Source of the DNA: an uncultured Mollicutes bacterium
GTDB taxonomy: Bacteria; Bacillota_I; Bacilli_A; RFN20; CAG-449
Direction of reading: 5' to 3'
NCBI GenBank assembly: GCA_900551385.1
Contig: URVS01000067.1
Coordinates: 1-7,716, forward strand
Length of the DNA stretch: 7,716 nucleotides
The translations under genes were made by a program, and so were the position numbers. Below the pieces are notes generated by a model, which was not told where the DNA came from, made no database searches, and saw nothing but the letters and a program-made list of their open reading frames with translations. Shown here piece by piece: positions 1 to 6,136 of this stretch; position 1 is the first letter of the stretch, and every line of letters starts with the position of its first letter.

Positions 1-750
1 TCTAGTGGTACCAGGAATATCTGTAACAATTGCTTTTTCTTGATTTAAAAAAGCATTTAATAAAGAAGATTTACCAGTATTAGGTAATCCCACTAAAGCG
101 ACTTTTATGCCACTTATAATATATTGAGATTTTTTAGATTGATTTAATAATTTATCTATTTCATTACTAATTAAAGTACATTCTTTTTTAACTTTATCAA
201 AAGTTACTTCTTCAATATCTAAATATTCTGGATAATCAATATTTACTTCAATATTTGAAAGAATATCTGCTAATTTATCAATTAATGGTTTAATCAATTT
301 AGATGTATCACCTTCTAGAGAATATAGAGCTAATTTTTTAGCTTCAATAGAAGTTGCTTCTACCATAGACATAATTGCTTCAGCTTGAATTAAATCAATT
401 TTATTATTGTAATAAGCTCTTGAAGAAAATTCTCCTCTTTGTGCTAATCTAGCTCCTTTAGAAATAATTAATGATATTACTTCATTAGCAATTAACATTG
501 AACCATGAACAGATATTTCAATAACGTCTTCACCAGTAAATGATTTAGGACCTTTATAATAAATTAGTACAACTTCATCAATAATTTCATTATTATTAAC
601 AAGTTTACCAACATAAGCATAATTTGGTTTTTCTATTTTTCTTGAAAATATATTTTGAGCAATTTCTAATGAATTATCACCAGATAATCTTATAACTGCT
701 ACTGCTGCATTAATTGGTGCAGTAATTAAACTAACTATTGTATTATTCAT
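1..750 (-). CDS. mnmE: tRNA uridine-5-carboxymethylaminomethyl(34) synthesis GTPase MnmE (N-terminal 250 residues, cut by window edge)
   Basis: MnmE (TrmE) is a cytoplasmic GTPase that works with MnmG to install the carboxymethylaminomethyl group on U34 of tRNAs reading NNA/NNG codons. The N-terminal tetrahydrofolate-binding domain is recognisable: VIRLSG at residues 19-24, [14 protein letters not shown] at 70-83, then RLAQRGEF at 101-108 and KIDLIQAEA at 117-125, near the family's usual RLAxPGEF and K(L/I)DLxQAEA. A helical stretch with [11 protein letters not shown] (171-181) follows. The inserted G domain begins near residue 214, with P-loop GLPNTGKSS (221-229) and switch I TDIPGTTR (243-250), where the window ends. 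The rest of the G domain and the C-terminal FCIGK-type catalytic Cys lie outside. The ATG overlaps the last 8 bp of aroA and has a perfect AGGAGG (756-761) five bases upstream, inside aroA, so it is the last visible gene of the aro operon. Identification is secure. Confidence 0.97.
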   Translation of the reverse strand, partial: MNNTIVSLITAPINAAVAVIRLSGDNSLEIAQNIFSRKIEKPNYAYVGKLVNNNEIIDEVVLIYYKGPKSFTGEDVIEISVHGSMLIANEVISLIISKGARLAQRGEFSSRAYYNNKIDLIQAEAIMSMVEATSIEAKKLALYSLEGDTSKLIKPLIDKLADILSNIEVNIDYPEYLDIEEVTFDKVKKECTLISNEIDKLLNQSKKSQYIISGIKVALVGLPNTGKSSLLNAFLNQEKAIVTDIPGTTR

Positions 751-1990
751 CTAATCCTCCTAAAGAAAATAAATCATTATAGAAATTAGGATATGATTTA
801 TTTACACATTCACTATTTAAAATAGTACATTTACCATGATTAATCACACTAAAAATACTTAAAGCCATTGCAATACGATGATCATTATAACTATTAAAAA
901 CATAATCACCATTATAACTAGCTTTCCCATTAATAATAACATTATCATCAATATAAGCAATATCAACATTAGCTTTTTTTAATTCATTAATCATATTTAA
1001 TAATCGATTAGATTCTTTATATTCTAAACGATGAACATTTTTTATTATGCTTTTACCATAACAAAAAGCACATAAAACAAAGATGATTGGTCCTAAATCT
1101 ATAATATTTTTTAAATCTATTTCTATACCTCTTAATAATGATTCATAAAATGTTATATTATCTAATGAAATATCTATTTTAGCGCCCATATCCATTAATA
1201 TCTCTATTATTTTTTTATCACCTTGATAAGACACTAAATTTAAATTAGAACAGCTTACGTATCCTTTTAAAGAACCTAAACATGCAAAATACGCTAAAGA
1301 TGAATAATCAATTTCTATTTCATAATTTAAATAATTAAATTCAGCAAAATTTTTAACTATCAAATTATCTTTAATAATAAATCTAACACCAAATTTTTTT
1401 AATATATCTAAAGTCATATCAATATAAGGTTTAGATTCAATATTATTTAATTTAATATAATGATTTTCATTTATTTCACTTATTAAAAATAAAAATCCAG
1501 TAACAAATTGGCTAGATTTATTACAATCTACAATAAAATCTTCACATTGTATCTTATCATTAATTTCTAAATAATTTTCACCTTTAATATAATTTATATT
1601 TTGTTTTTTAAATAGTTCTTCATAAATATCTAAAGGACGAGAAAACAATTCTTTAGAACCAACAAATTTAACCTTATTTACATGATAACAAACTAAAGGT
1701 AATAAAAATCTCAAAGTAGAGGCTGATGATCCTACATCAATAATGACTTCTTGAGGATAATTTTTTTCACTAGAAAAAAAAGTTACCTCATTACCATTAA
1801 CATTAAATTTACCACCTAATTTTTTTATTGCATTTAAAGTACACTTAACATCATCACAAAAATTAACATTTTTTAAACATGCACCTTTATTTGCAATAAA
1901 TGCAGTAATTATTGCTCTATGAGAATAACTTTTAGAAAATGGTAAAGTAATTTTCCCTTTAGGGATAAATTCTTTAACCACTTGATTCAT
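743..1990 (-). CDS. aroA: 3-phosphoshikimate 1-carboxyvinyltransferase (EPSP synthase)
   Basis: EPSP synthase transfers the enolpyruvyl group of PEP to shikimate-3-phosphate, the sixth shikimate-pathway step, in the cytoplasm. At 415 residues it is of normal length (about 420-430). Motifs seen: [11 protein letters not shown] (16-26) with the substrate-binding Lys-Ser and Arg; [10 protein letters not shown] (86-95), the PEP-binding loop; [20 protein letters not shown]; the catalytic Asp in [21 protein letters not shown]; and [12 protein letters not shown] near the C terminus with its conserved Lys. Departures from the usual pattern are Phe for Gly in the first motif, Ala90 at the E. coli Gly96 position, and Asn for Asp in KESDR. 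The reading frame extends to a TTG at 2011, but that has no ribosome site and lies inside aroF. The ATG at 1990, one base after the aroF stop and downstream of GGAAGGGAA, gives the usual N terminus. Identification is secure. Confidence 0.97.
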   Translation of the reverse strand: MNQVVKEFIPKGKITLPFSKSYSHRAIITAFIANKGACLKNVNFCDDVKCTLNAIKKLGGKFNVNGNEVTFFSSEKNYPQEVIIDVGSSASTLRFLLPLVCYHVNKVKFVGSKELFSRPLDIYEELFKKQNINYIKGENYLEINDKIQCEDFIVDCNKSSQFVTGFLFLISEINENHYIKLNNIESKPYIDMTLDILKKFGVRFIIKDNLIVKNFAEFNYLNYEIEIDYSSLAYFACLGSLKGYVSCSNLNLVSYQGDKKIIEILMDMGAKIDISLDNITFYESLLRGIEIDLKNIIDLGPIIFVLCAFCYGKSIIKNVHRLEYKESNRLLNMINELKKANVDIAYIDDNVIINGKASYNGDYVFNSYNDHRIAMALSIFSVINHGKCTILNSECVNKSYPNFYNDLFSLGGLDE

Positions 1991-1991
1991 T

Positions 1992-3011
1992 TTAATATAT
2001 TTCCCTTCCAACAGCTTTTGCTACTAATCTTGCTTTTTCAACGATTCTATTATATTCAGCAAAATTAACACATTGAGCACCATCAGACCAAGCAAATTGT
2101 GGATTATTATGTACTTCTATCATAACTCCATCTGCTCCTGCTGCTATTGCAGCTAAAGTCATTGGTTCAACTAAATCTCTTTTACCAGTACCATGTGAAG
2201 GATCAACAATAACAGGTAAATGAGATACTTTTTTAATATATGGAACAGCAGAAATATCAAGAGTGTTTCTAGTAGCTTTAGCAAAAGTTCTAATACCTCT
2301 TTCACATAAAATTACTTTTTTATTTCCACCAACTAATATATATTCAGCTGCCATTAATAATTCTTCAATAGTAGCAGCATATCCTCTTTTTAATAAAATC
2401 GGTTTATCAATTTTACCTAATGCTTTTAATAATTCATAATTTTGCATATTTCTAGCGCCAACTTGAATTATATCTACATTTTTAACAAATTCATCTAATT
2501 GTTCTACAGATAAAATTTCACTAACAATTGGCATTTTTACAATTTTTTTTACTTTAGCTAAATCTTCTAAGCCTTTTTCTCTTAAACCTTGGAATGAATA
2601 AGGAGATGTTCTTGCTTTATATGCTCCACCTCTAAATATAGTACCACCAGCTTCTTTTACTCCTTGAGCAATTTCAATTGCAGTCTCTTCACTTTCAATT
2701 GAGCATGGTCCACCTATCATAACTATTTTTTCATGCTGCCCTATTTTTATTCCACATACATCAATAACTGTATCTTCTTTTTGATAATCTCTTGAGACCA
2801 ATTTATATGGATGAGTTAATCTTTTAATATCACTAACACAATCAAAAGATCTAATTGCATTATCATCAAGTAATGATGTATCTCCAATAACAATAGCAAT
2901 TCTCATATTGTTACCTTGAGCAATTTCTAACATTAAATTTTTTGATTGAACATAGTCTTCTAAAGCTTTAATTGTACTTTCAGAAGCATTTTCTTTAATT
3001 GTAATAATCAT
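1992..3011 (-). CDS. aroF: 3-deoxy-7-phosphoheptulonate (DAHP) synthase, type I-beta with N-terminal regulatory domain
   Basis: DAHP synthase condenses phosphoenolpyruvate and erythrose-4-phosphate, the committed first step to aromatic amino acids. The 339-residue length and layout match the Thermotoga maritima type: an N-terminal ferredoxin-like domain (about 1-75), which in that enzyme mediates feedback inhibition by Tyr/Phe, then a TIM barrel. Barrel motifs are GGPCSIES (100-107), RGGAYKARTSPYSFQG (127-142), QVGARNMQN, KPILLKRG, LCERGIRTF, TLDISAVP, VIVDPSHGTGKR (267-278) and MIEVHNNPQFAWSDGAQ (297-313). The four expected metal ligands are present as Cys103, His273, Glu299 and Asp310, so the enzyme should be active. 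Feedback control in this protein is inferred from domain layout only. The ATG lies 2 bp after the aroQ stop; its AAGGAG (3020-3025) is inside the end of aroQ. The stop is 1 bp before aroA. The symbol aroF follows common Bacillota usage; aroG or aroA are used for the same enzyme elsewhere. Confidence 0.96.
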   Translation of the reverse strand: MIITIKENASESTIKALEDYVQSKNLMLEIAQGNNMRIAIVIGDTSLLDDNAIRSFDCVSDIKRLTHPYKLVSRDYQKEDTVIDVCGIKIGQHEKIVMIGGPCSIESEETAIEIAQGVKEAGGTIFRGGAYKARTSPYSFQGLREKGLEDLAKVKKIVKMPIVSEILSVEQLDEFVKNVDIIQVGARNMQNYELLKALGKIDKPILLKRGYAATIEELLMAAEYILVGGNKKVILCERGIRTFAKATRNTLDISAVPYIKKVSHLPVIVDPSHGTGKRDLVEPMTLAAIAAGADGVMIEVHNNPQFAWSDGAQCVNFAEYNRIVEKARLVAKAVGREIY

Positions 3012-3013
3012 AT

Positions 3014-3454
3014 TTACTTCTCCTTAATTTTCTTTATCATTTCATTAATTGCTATATGATATCCTTCTATTCCTTGGCCAATAATAGATTCAAAACAATA
3101 ATCTCTTATGTAAGATTTTTTTCTAAATTCTTCTCTATTATTAATATCACTTATATGCACTTCTATTGTAGGTAAATCAGTAGCTTTCAAAGCATCTAAA
3201 ATAGCAATAGATGTGTGAGTATAAGCGCCAGGATTAATAATAATTCCTTCATAATTACAAAAATAAGCTTCTTGTATTTTATCAACTAAATCACCTTCAT
3301 GATTAGATTGATAAATTTCACATTCCACATTCTTTTCTTTACACCAAGAATAAATTAATTCAACTAATTTATCATATAAAACAACACCATAAATATTTTT
3401 TTCCCTTATTCCTAACATATTTAAATTAGGTCCATTAATTATCATTAATTTCAT
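3014..3454 (-). CDS. aroQ: type II 3-dehydroquinate dehydratase
   Basis: AroQ dehydrates 3-dehydroquinate to 3-dehydroshikimate, the third shikimate step; type II enzymes are small dodecameric flavodoxin-like proteins. The 146-residue product has the standard length. Motifs seen are NGPNLNMLGIRE (8-19), the lid-loop Arg17 and catalytic Tyr22 in IYG, QSNHEGDLVDKI (49-60), NPGAYTHTSIAILDAL (74-89), EVHISD (98-103) with catalytic His100, REEFRKKS (107-114), and GQGIEGYHIAI. The family's usual VHxSN reads VHISD here, a conservative change next to the active site. An in-frame ATG at 3472 would add six residues, but a GGAGAG ribosome site lies between it and the ATG at 3454, and family members start at MKxxxINGPN, so 3454 is chosen. 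It is the first gene of the aroQ-aroF-aroA-mnmE operon and overlaps nothing upstream. Confidence 0.96.
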   Translation of the reverse strand: MKLMIINGPNLNMLGIREKNIYGVVLYDKLVELIYSWCKEKNVECEIYQSNHEGDLVDKIQEAYFCNYEGIIINPGAYTHTSIAILDALKATDLPTIEVHISDINNREEFRKKSYIRDYCFESIIGQGIEGYHIAINEMIKKIKEK

Positions 3455-3459
3455 AAAGG

Positions 3460-3467
3460 CTCTCCAA
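3460..3467 (-). promoter_or_regulatory. aroQ ribosome binding site (decides the start)
   Basis: On the minus strand this reads TTGGAGAG, with the GGAG core seven bases before the ATG at 3454. It excludes the longer start at 3472, because the site would then be inside the coding sequence. Confidence 0.8.
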
Positions 3468-3480
3468 TACATAATTATTT

Positions 3481-3492
3481 CAATAATTATTG
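3481..3492. repeat. perfect 12-bp palindrome in the aroQ leader
   Basis: CAATAATTATTG is its own reverse complement and is followed on the low-coordinate side by a second ATAATTATT. It sits at or just after the inferred transcription start. It could be a binding site or a weak RNA hairpin, but it is composed almost only of A and T and may be fortuitous. Confidence 0.25.
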
Positions 3493-3499
3493 CATTTAT

Positions 3500-3529
3500 A
3501 TTTTAATACAAATTAACATTTAATTTCAA
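3500..3529 (-). promoter_or_regulatory. probable sigma-A promoter of the aroQ-aroF-aroA-mnmE operon
   Basis: Minus strand: a -35 hexamer TTGAAA (3524-3529, 5/6 to consensus) and a -10 hexamer TAAAAT (3500-3505, 5/6) with an 18-bp spacer; reading TTAAAA with a 17-bp spacer is also possible. Transcription would start near 3493 and leave a leader of about 40 nt ending in the aroQ ribosome site. The region is so AT-rich that other -10-like boxes occur. The -35 lies inside the inverted repeat at 3514-3534, so it could be repressed from there. Confidence 0.45.
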
Positions 3530-3534
3530 TGTTA
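3514..3534. promoter_or_regulatory. inverted repeat over the aroQ -35 box (candidate operator)
   Basis: TAACATT, seven bases, AATGTTA: a perfect 7-bp dyad whose spacer and right arm cover the TTGAAA -35 element. The AACAT...ATGTT core is shared with the two 33-bp repeats around the hipA-like gene, with 9 rather than 8 bases between the half-sites. Short AT-rich dyads occur by chance in such DNA, so operator function is inferred from position and resemblance. Confidence 0.35.
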
Positions 3535-3613
3535 TATATATTAATTTATAATGAAAACTCAAATATATATTAAATTTTAAAATATAATCATATAAATACA
3601 TTTAGATTATATT

Positions 3614-3642
3614 ATTAAATATAAAGTTAACAACATTTACAA
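3614..3642 (-). promoter_or_regulatory. possible promoter built on repeat copy 1, directed at the aro operon
   Basis: Minus strand: TTGTAA (3637-3642, inside the repeat) and TTTAAT (3614-3619, 5/6 to TATAAT) with a 17-bp spacer. The other repeat copy has the same -35-like element at the same spacing from a -10-like box before the hipA-like gene. It would give the aro operon a second, distal start about 160 bp upstream of aroQ. The evidence is hexamer resemblance only. Confidence 0.25.
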
Positions 3643-3655
3643 TTATGTTATTTAT
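3623..3655. repeat. 33-bp direct repeat, copy 1 (3' end of the hipA-like gene)
   Basis: This 33-bp sequence recurs at 4965-4997 in the same orientation with one difference (T at 3643, G at 4985). It contains GTTAAC and a dyad AACAT (3632-3636) / ATGTT (3645-3649). This copy overlaps the last codons and TAA stop of the hipA-like gene and extends into the spacer toward aroQ. Identity stops sharply at both ends. It may be an operator, a recombination site or a duplication scar. Confidence 0.9.
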
Positions 3656-4949
3656 TTATTAAATCAATTAAAGTTTTATATCTTAATAATATATAAGAAG
3701 CAATATTCTTTCTATCTACATCAAAATTTATTTCATTCAAAACTTCTTCAATTATATCTTTGTTAATAGAAGGAAGATCAATTTCTTGATAAGCTTTTTT
3801 GATTTCTTCATTATTTTTTATAAAAGAAACAAACATTTTTAAAAAGCCTTCATTTGTAGACAATGGTAACGTTTCTATCCTACTAATTAAACATAAATTA
3901 TCATCATAATTAGGCGCTAAAGAAACAATTTTACCTGTTTTTTTATCTCTCATAATTCCACAATTTTCATTATGTCTATCAACATTATTTAAAACAACAT
4001 CAAAAAAACATAATCTTAAATAAGATAAAGCTATATCATGATTAATTTTATTTAATTCATGATAAATTGTTTTGTAATCTTCATCATCGCCAACAAGAGC
4101 AACCATCGGTTCAAAATTTTCTTTTTCAGCAAAATTTTTAGATAATATATATTTTCCATCATATTCATAATGAGCAGTTGGTAAATTTAATTTCTCAAAT
4201 AATCGAGAATAAAACAATTCAGAAAATATTTCATTTCTATCGCCAACTTTATAAAGCCACCAAACACCATTATTATTTTTCCAACCTTTTTCATAACTAC
4301 CGTTAGTTGTAAGTTCTGGTGTTAATATTATTTTATTTGGATAAATAGATATTAAACCTTTTAAAGATGTATCAAATAGCATGTCATTATTAAAAGCAAT
4401 ATCTTTATATTTTAATTTAGAATGTTTAGGTTTAAACCAATAATCATCACTAATAGAAGCCGCATAAGAACATAAAGAAATCAAATTATTATCTTTAATA
4501 TTTATATTTAAAATTTTTTTTAAAATTCGTGAATTAGTTCTTCCACTATCAATTGAACGATATTTTAAAAATGGTTCTAATCTTTTAGTTCTTTTAATAA
4601 TTAAAGGACATAGATCTTCATTATAAGAAATTAAATTTCCTTGATTAAATTCAGCAACAACTTTATCTTCTTTCATTACATATCCAGTTAATTCTCTTGC
4701 TGACTTAGATAAAACAATATCTCTATTACCATTTTTTAGAATTTCTTTTATTTGTTTTTCAATTTCTAATCTTTCTAATATTTGTTTATTTAATTCATCA
4801 AAATCTTCTCTTTTTATAATTTTAGAACATCTTTTCCCTTGATTAGAAAATTGATGATAAAAATATGTCTTACCTTTTATATTTTTTTTATATATTCTTC
4901 CTTGAGGTAAATTATTTTTTTTATTAATTAAATCATATAAGTTTTCCAT
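3648..4949 (-). CDS. HipA-like serine/threonine kinase (stand-alone toxin-type kinase)
   Basis: HipA kinases phosphorylate a translation-related target (E. coli HipA: glutamyl-tRNA synthetase) and are usually paired with a HipB-type repressor. This 433-residue protein has the kinase core in its C-terminal half: nucleotide-site Lys234 in WWLYKVG, Glu240, catalytic NNVDRHNENCG (321-331) with Asp324 and Asn329, and metal-binding PNYDDN (347-351). Catalytic residues look intact. The middle (about 85-185) holds GYVMKEDKVVAEF, SIDSGRTNSRILKK and SISDDYWFKP, typical of a Clostridia-type HipA subfamily. Residues 13-75 form a separate basic module, NLPQGRIYKKNIKGKTYFY followed by a charged helix, of a kind found at the N terminus of assorted Bacillota proteins; its role is unknown to me. 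No antitoxin gene flanks it. No clear Shine-Dalgarno precedes the ATG. A terminator upstream and 33-bp repeats at both ends set it off as its own unit. Its target cannot be told from sequence. Confidence 0.88.
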   Translation of the reverse strand: MENLYDLINKKNNLPQGRIYKKNIKGKTYFYHQFSNQGKRCSKIIKREDFDELNKQILERLEIEKQIKEILKNGNRDIVLSKSARELTGYVMKEDKVVAEFNQGNLISYNEDLCPLIIKRTKRLEPFLKYRSIDSGRTNSRILKKILNINIKDNNLISLCSYAASISDDYWFKPKHSKLKYKDIAFNNDMLFDTSLKGLISIYPNKIILTPELTTNGSYEKGWKNNNGVWWLYKVGDRNEIFSELFYSRLFEKLNLPTAHYEYDGKYILSKNFAEKENFEPMVALVGDDEDYKTIYHELNKINHDIALSYLRLCFFDVVLNNVDRHNENCGIMRDKKTGKIVSLAPNYDDNLCLISRIETLPLSTNEGFLKMFVSFIKNNEEIKKAYQEIDLPSINKDIIEEVLNEINFDVDRKNIASYILLRYKTLIDLINK

Positions 4950-4955
4950 ATTTTA

Positions 4956-4984
4956 ATCTTAGCAAAAGTTAACAACATTTACAA
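4956..4984 (-). promoter_or_regulatory. candidate promoter of the hipA-like gene (leaderless start)
   Basis: Minus strand: TTGTAA (4979-4984) and TAAGAT (4956-4961), each 4/6 to consensus, with a 17-bp spacer. Transcription would begin at or within a base or two of the ATG at 4949. That fits the absence of a ribosome binding site and implies a leaderless mRNA. The -35 is inside repeat copy 2, so anything bound to the repeat would block it. Confidence 0.35.
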
Positions 4985-4997
4985 GTATGTTATTTAT
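4965..4997. repeat. 33-bp direct repeat, copy 2 (upstream of the hipA-like gene)
   Basis: Matches 3623-3655 at 32 of 33 positions in the same orientation, 1342 bp away, so the pair encloses exactly one gene. The dyad AACAT (4974-4978) / ATGTT (4987-4991) lies 25-42 bp upstream of the start codon, where an operator would be expected. The copy is itself flanked by 7-bp direct repeats ATCTTAG (4956-4962 and 4996-5002). Confidence 0.9.
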
Positions 4998-5010
4998 CTT
5001 AGTATTTTTT

Positions 5011-5039
5011 CAAATAAAAACTTCATTTAGTAATGAAGT
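5011..5039 (-). terminator. intrinsic terminator of the ABC transporter/oxidoreductase operon
   Basis: Minus strand: ACTTCAT (5033-5039), a 6-base loop TACTAA, ATGAAGT (5020-5026), then TTTTATTTG. The 7-bp stem and T-run form a short rho-independent terminator. The loop contains the TAA stop (5027-5029) of the oxidoreductase gene, so the hairpin's 5' arm is coding sequence. It separates this operon from the hipA-like gene. Confidence 0.75.
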
Positions 5040-6133
5040 CTTATTTTCTTTTCTTTTAATATTTTATAAATCTCATTAATATTAAGATTATTATTATATA
5101 TATATGTTAAATATCCACTAACTTCTCCAGTTAATGCACATACTGGAATCACTCTAGTAGTTTCCCATGCTTCCTCATCTGAACATGAAACAATTCTACC
5201 AGCAGCAAAAAGATTTTTTATTTTATTATTAGTTAAAATACCTATTGGTAATTCATACCATTCACCAATTTTATTAAATACACCAATTACACCTATAGAT
5301 TCTTTTTGATGTTTGCATAAATCTTTTTTTGATAATTGATAATCACCAATAATAGTAGATATTTTTCTTAATTGATTCATCGAAGGTATCATTGATATGT
5401 CATTAATTTTTCCTTCTTCATATTCTTTTAAGCACAATTTTTGACCTAACAAAATGTATTCATTAATGTCTTTTTGATTTGCATTAGTAAAATAATGTAA
5501 TCCATGAGGATGATTATATCCACTTAAAGAAGCACCAGAATATTGGAAAATAGGCTTTTTTAATCCATTTTTATAAGTGGAAGTAACATAAGTTAAATAA
5601 TTTAACCCATTTCTTGTTTCTAGTTTAGCTTGTTTAAAAATATATGCACTTCCTGTAGCGTCAACATAAGCTTTCCCAACAAGTGTAATTTTTCCTTCAA
5701 TAGTATAAATATCTATTTTAGAAATAAGATTATTAACTAAATGTACTTCACTAATTTGACTTTCAAAATAAATATCTACATTTTCATTAGACAATAAATT
5801 TGTTAAAGAAAGTGCAAATAAGTTAGGATCGAACCATGTTGCATATCTTTTTTCATGTTTATCATTATTTTTATATAACCAACTATCTTCAAGAGTATTA
5901 TATCCATATTTAATTGCATATCTTAACAATTCTTCAGCATTAGAATAAATTAATTGATGTCCTAAACCATCACATAAAGGTTCATACCAATGAATTAATC
6001 CACTAGTTGATAATCCGCCTAATAATGCATTTCTTTCAATTAAACATACTTTTTGTCCCATTCTAGAAGAAGATAAAGCAGCACTAATGCCTGCTATGCC
6101 TCCTCCACAAACAATTACATCATATTCTTTCAT
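5027..6133 (-). CDS. FAD-dependent oxidoreductase (FAD_oxidored, PF12831-like)
   Basis: A flavoprotein of 368 residues, probably cytoplasmic, with no signal peptide. The N-terminal Rossmann fold has VIVCGGGIAGISAA (7-19, GxGxxG at 10-15) and the ribose-binding acid in CLIERN (Glu33), followed by LGGLSTSG. VDATGSAY (157-164) is the second FAD-contact strand. The C-terminal half has LRKISTIIGDYQLSKKDL (255-272) and NLFAAGRIVSCSDEEAWETT (307-326), then RVIPVCALTGEVSGYL (327-342), the closing FAD-binding segment of this family. Family members oxidise various small substrates and several sit in carbohydrate-use clusters; here the substrate is unknown, and the ABC ATPase and DUF4867 neighbours hint at a sugar or derivative. 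It begins 3 bp after the DUF4867 gene without a good Shine-Dalgarno, so coupled translation is likely. Its stop lies in the terminator loop. Confidence 0.88.
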   Translation of the reverse strand: MKEYDVIVCGGGIAGISAALSSSRMGQKVCLIERNALLGGLSTSGLIHWYEPLCDGLGHQLIYSNAEELLRYAIKYGYNTLEDSWLYKNNDKHEKRYATWFDPNLFALSLTNLLSNENVDIYFESQISEVHLVNNLISKIDIYTIEGKITLVGKAYVDATGSAYIFKQAKLETRNGLNYLTYVTSTYKNGLKKPIFQYSGASLSGYNHPHGLHYFTNANQKDINEYILLGQKLCLKEYEEGKINDISMIPSMNQLRKISTIIGDYQLSKKDLCKHQKESIGVIGVFNKIGEWYELPIGILTNNKIKNLFAAGRIVSCSDEEAWETTRVIPVCALTGEVSGYLTYIYNNNLNINEIYKILKEKKIRLHY

Positions 6134-6136
6134 AAA

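Noticed and set aside
1991..2011. Longer aroA start at a TTG codon.
   Set aside because: There is no ribosome site before it, it overlaps aroF, and the ATG at 1990 gives the family's normal N terminus.
3455..3472. Longer aroQ start at an upstream ATG.
   Set aside because: The GGAGAG ribosome site lies between the two ATGs and family proteins begin at MKxxxINGPN.
3473..3647. Riboswitch, T-box leader or small gene in the spacer before aroQ.
   Set aside because: The spacer is nearly pure A/T, has no GC-bearing stems or specifier-like structure, and no reading frame with a ribosome site; only the promoter and dyad features listed stand out.
3623..4997. A CRISPR or type III toxin-antitoxin repeat array.
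   Set aside because: There are only two copies, 1.3 kb apart with a gene between them, and no spacer-sized spacing or cas/toxN-like gene.
4998..5026. Remnant of a second hipA copy upstream of repeat copy 2, which a tandem duplication might leave.
   Set aside because: The bases before copy 2 on the minus strand do not resemble the hipA-like 3' end and contain an in-frame TAA.
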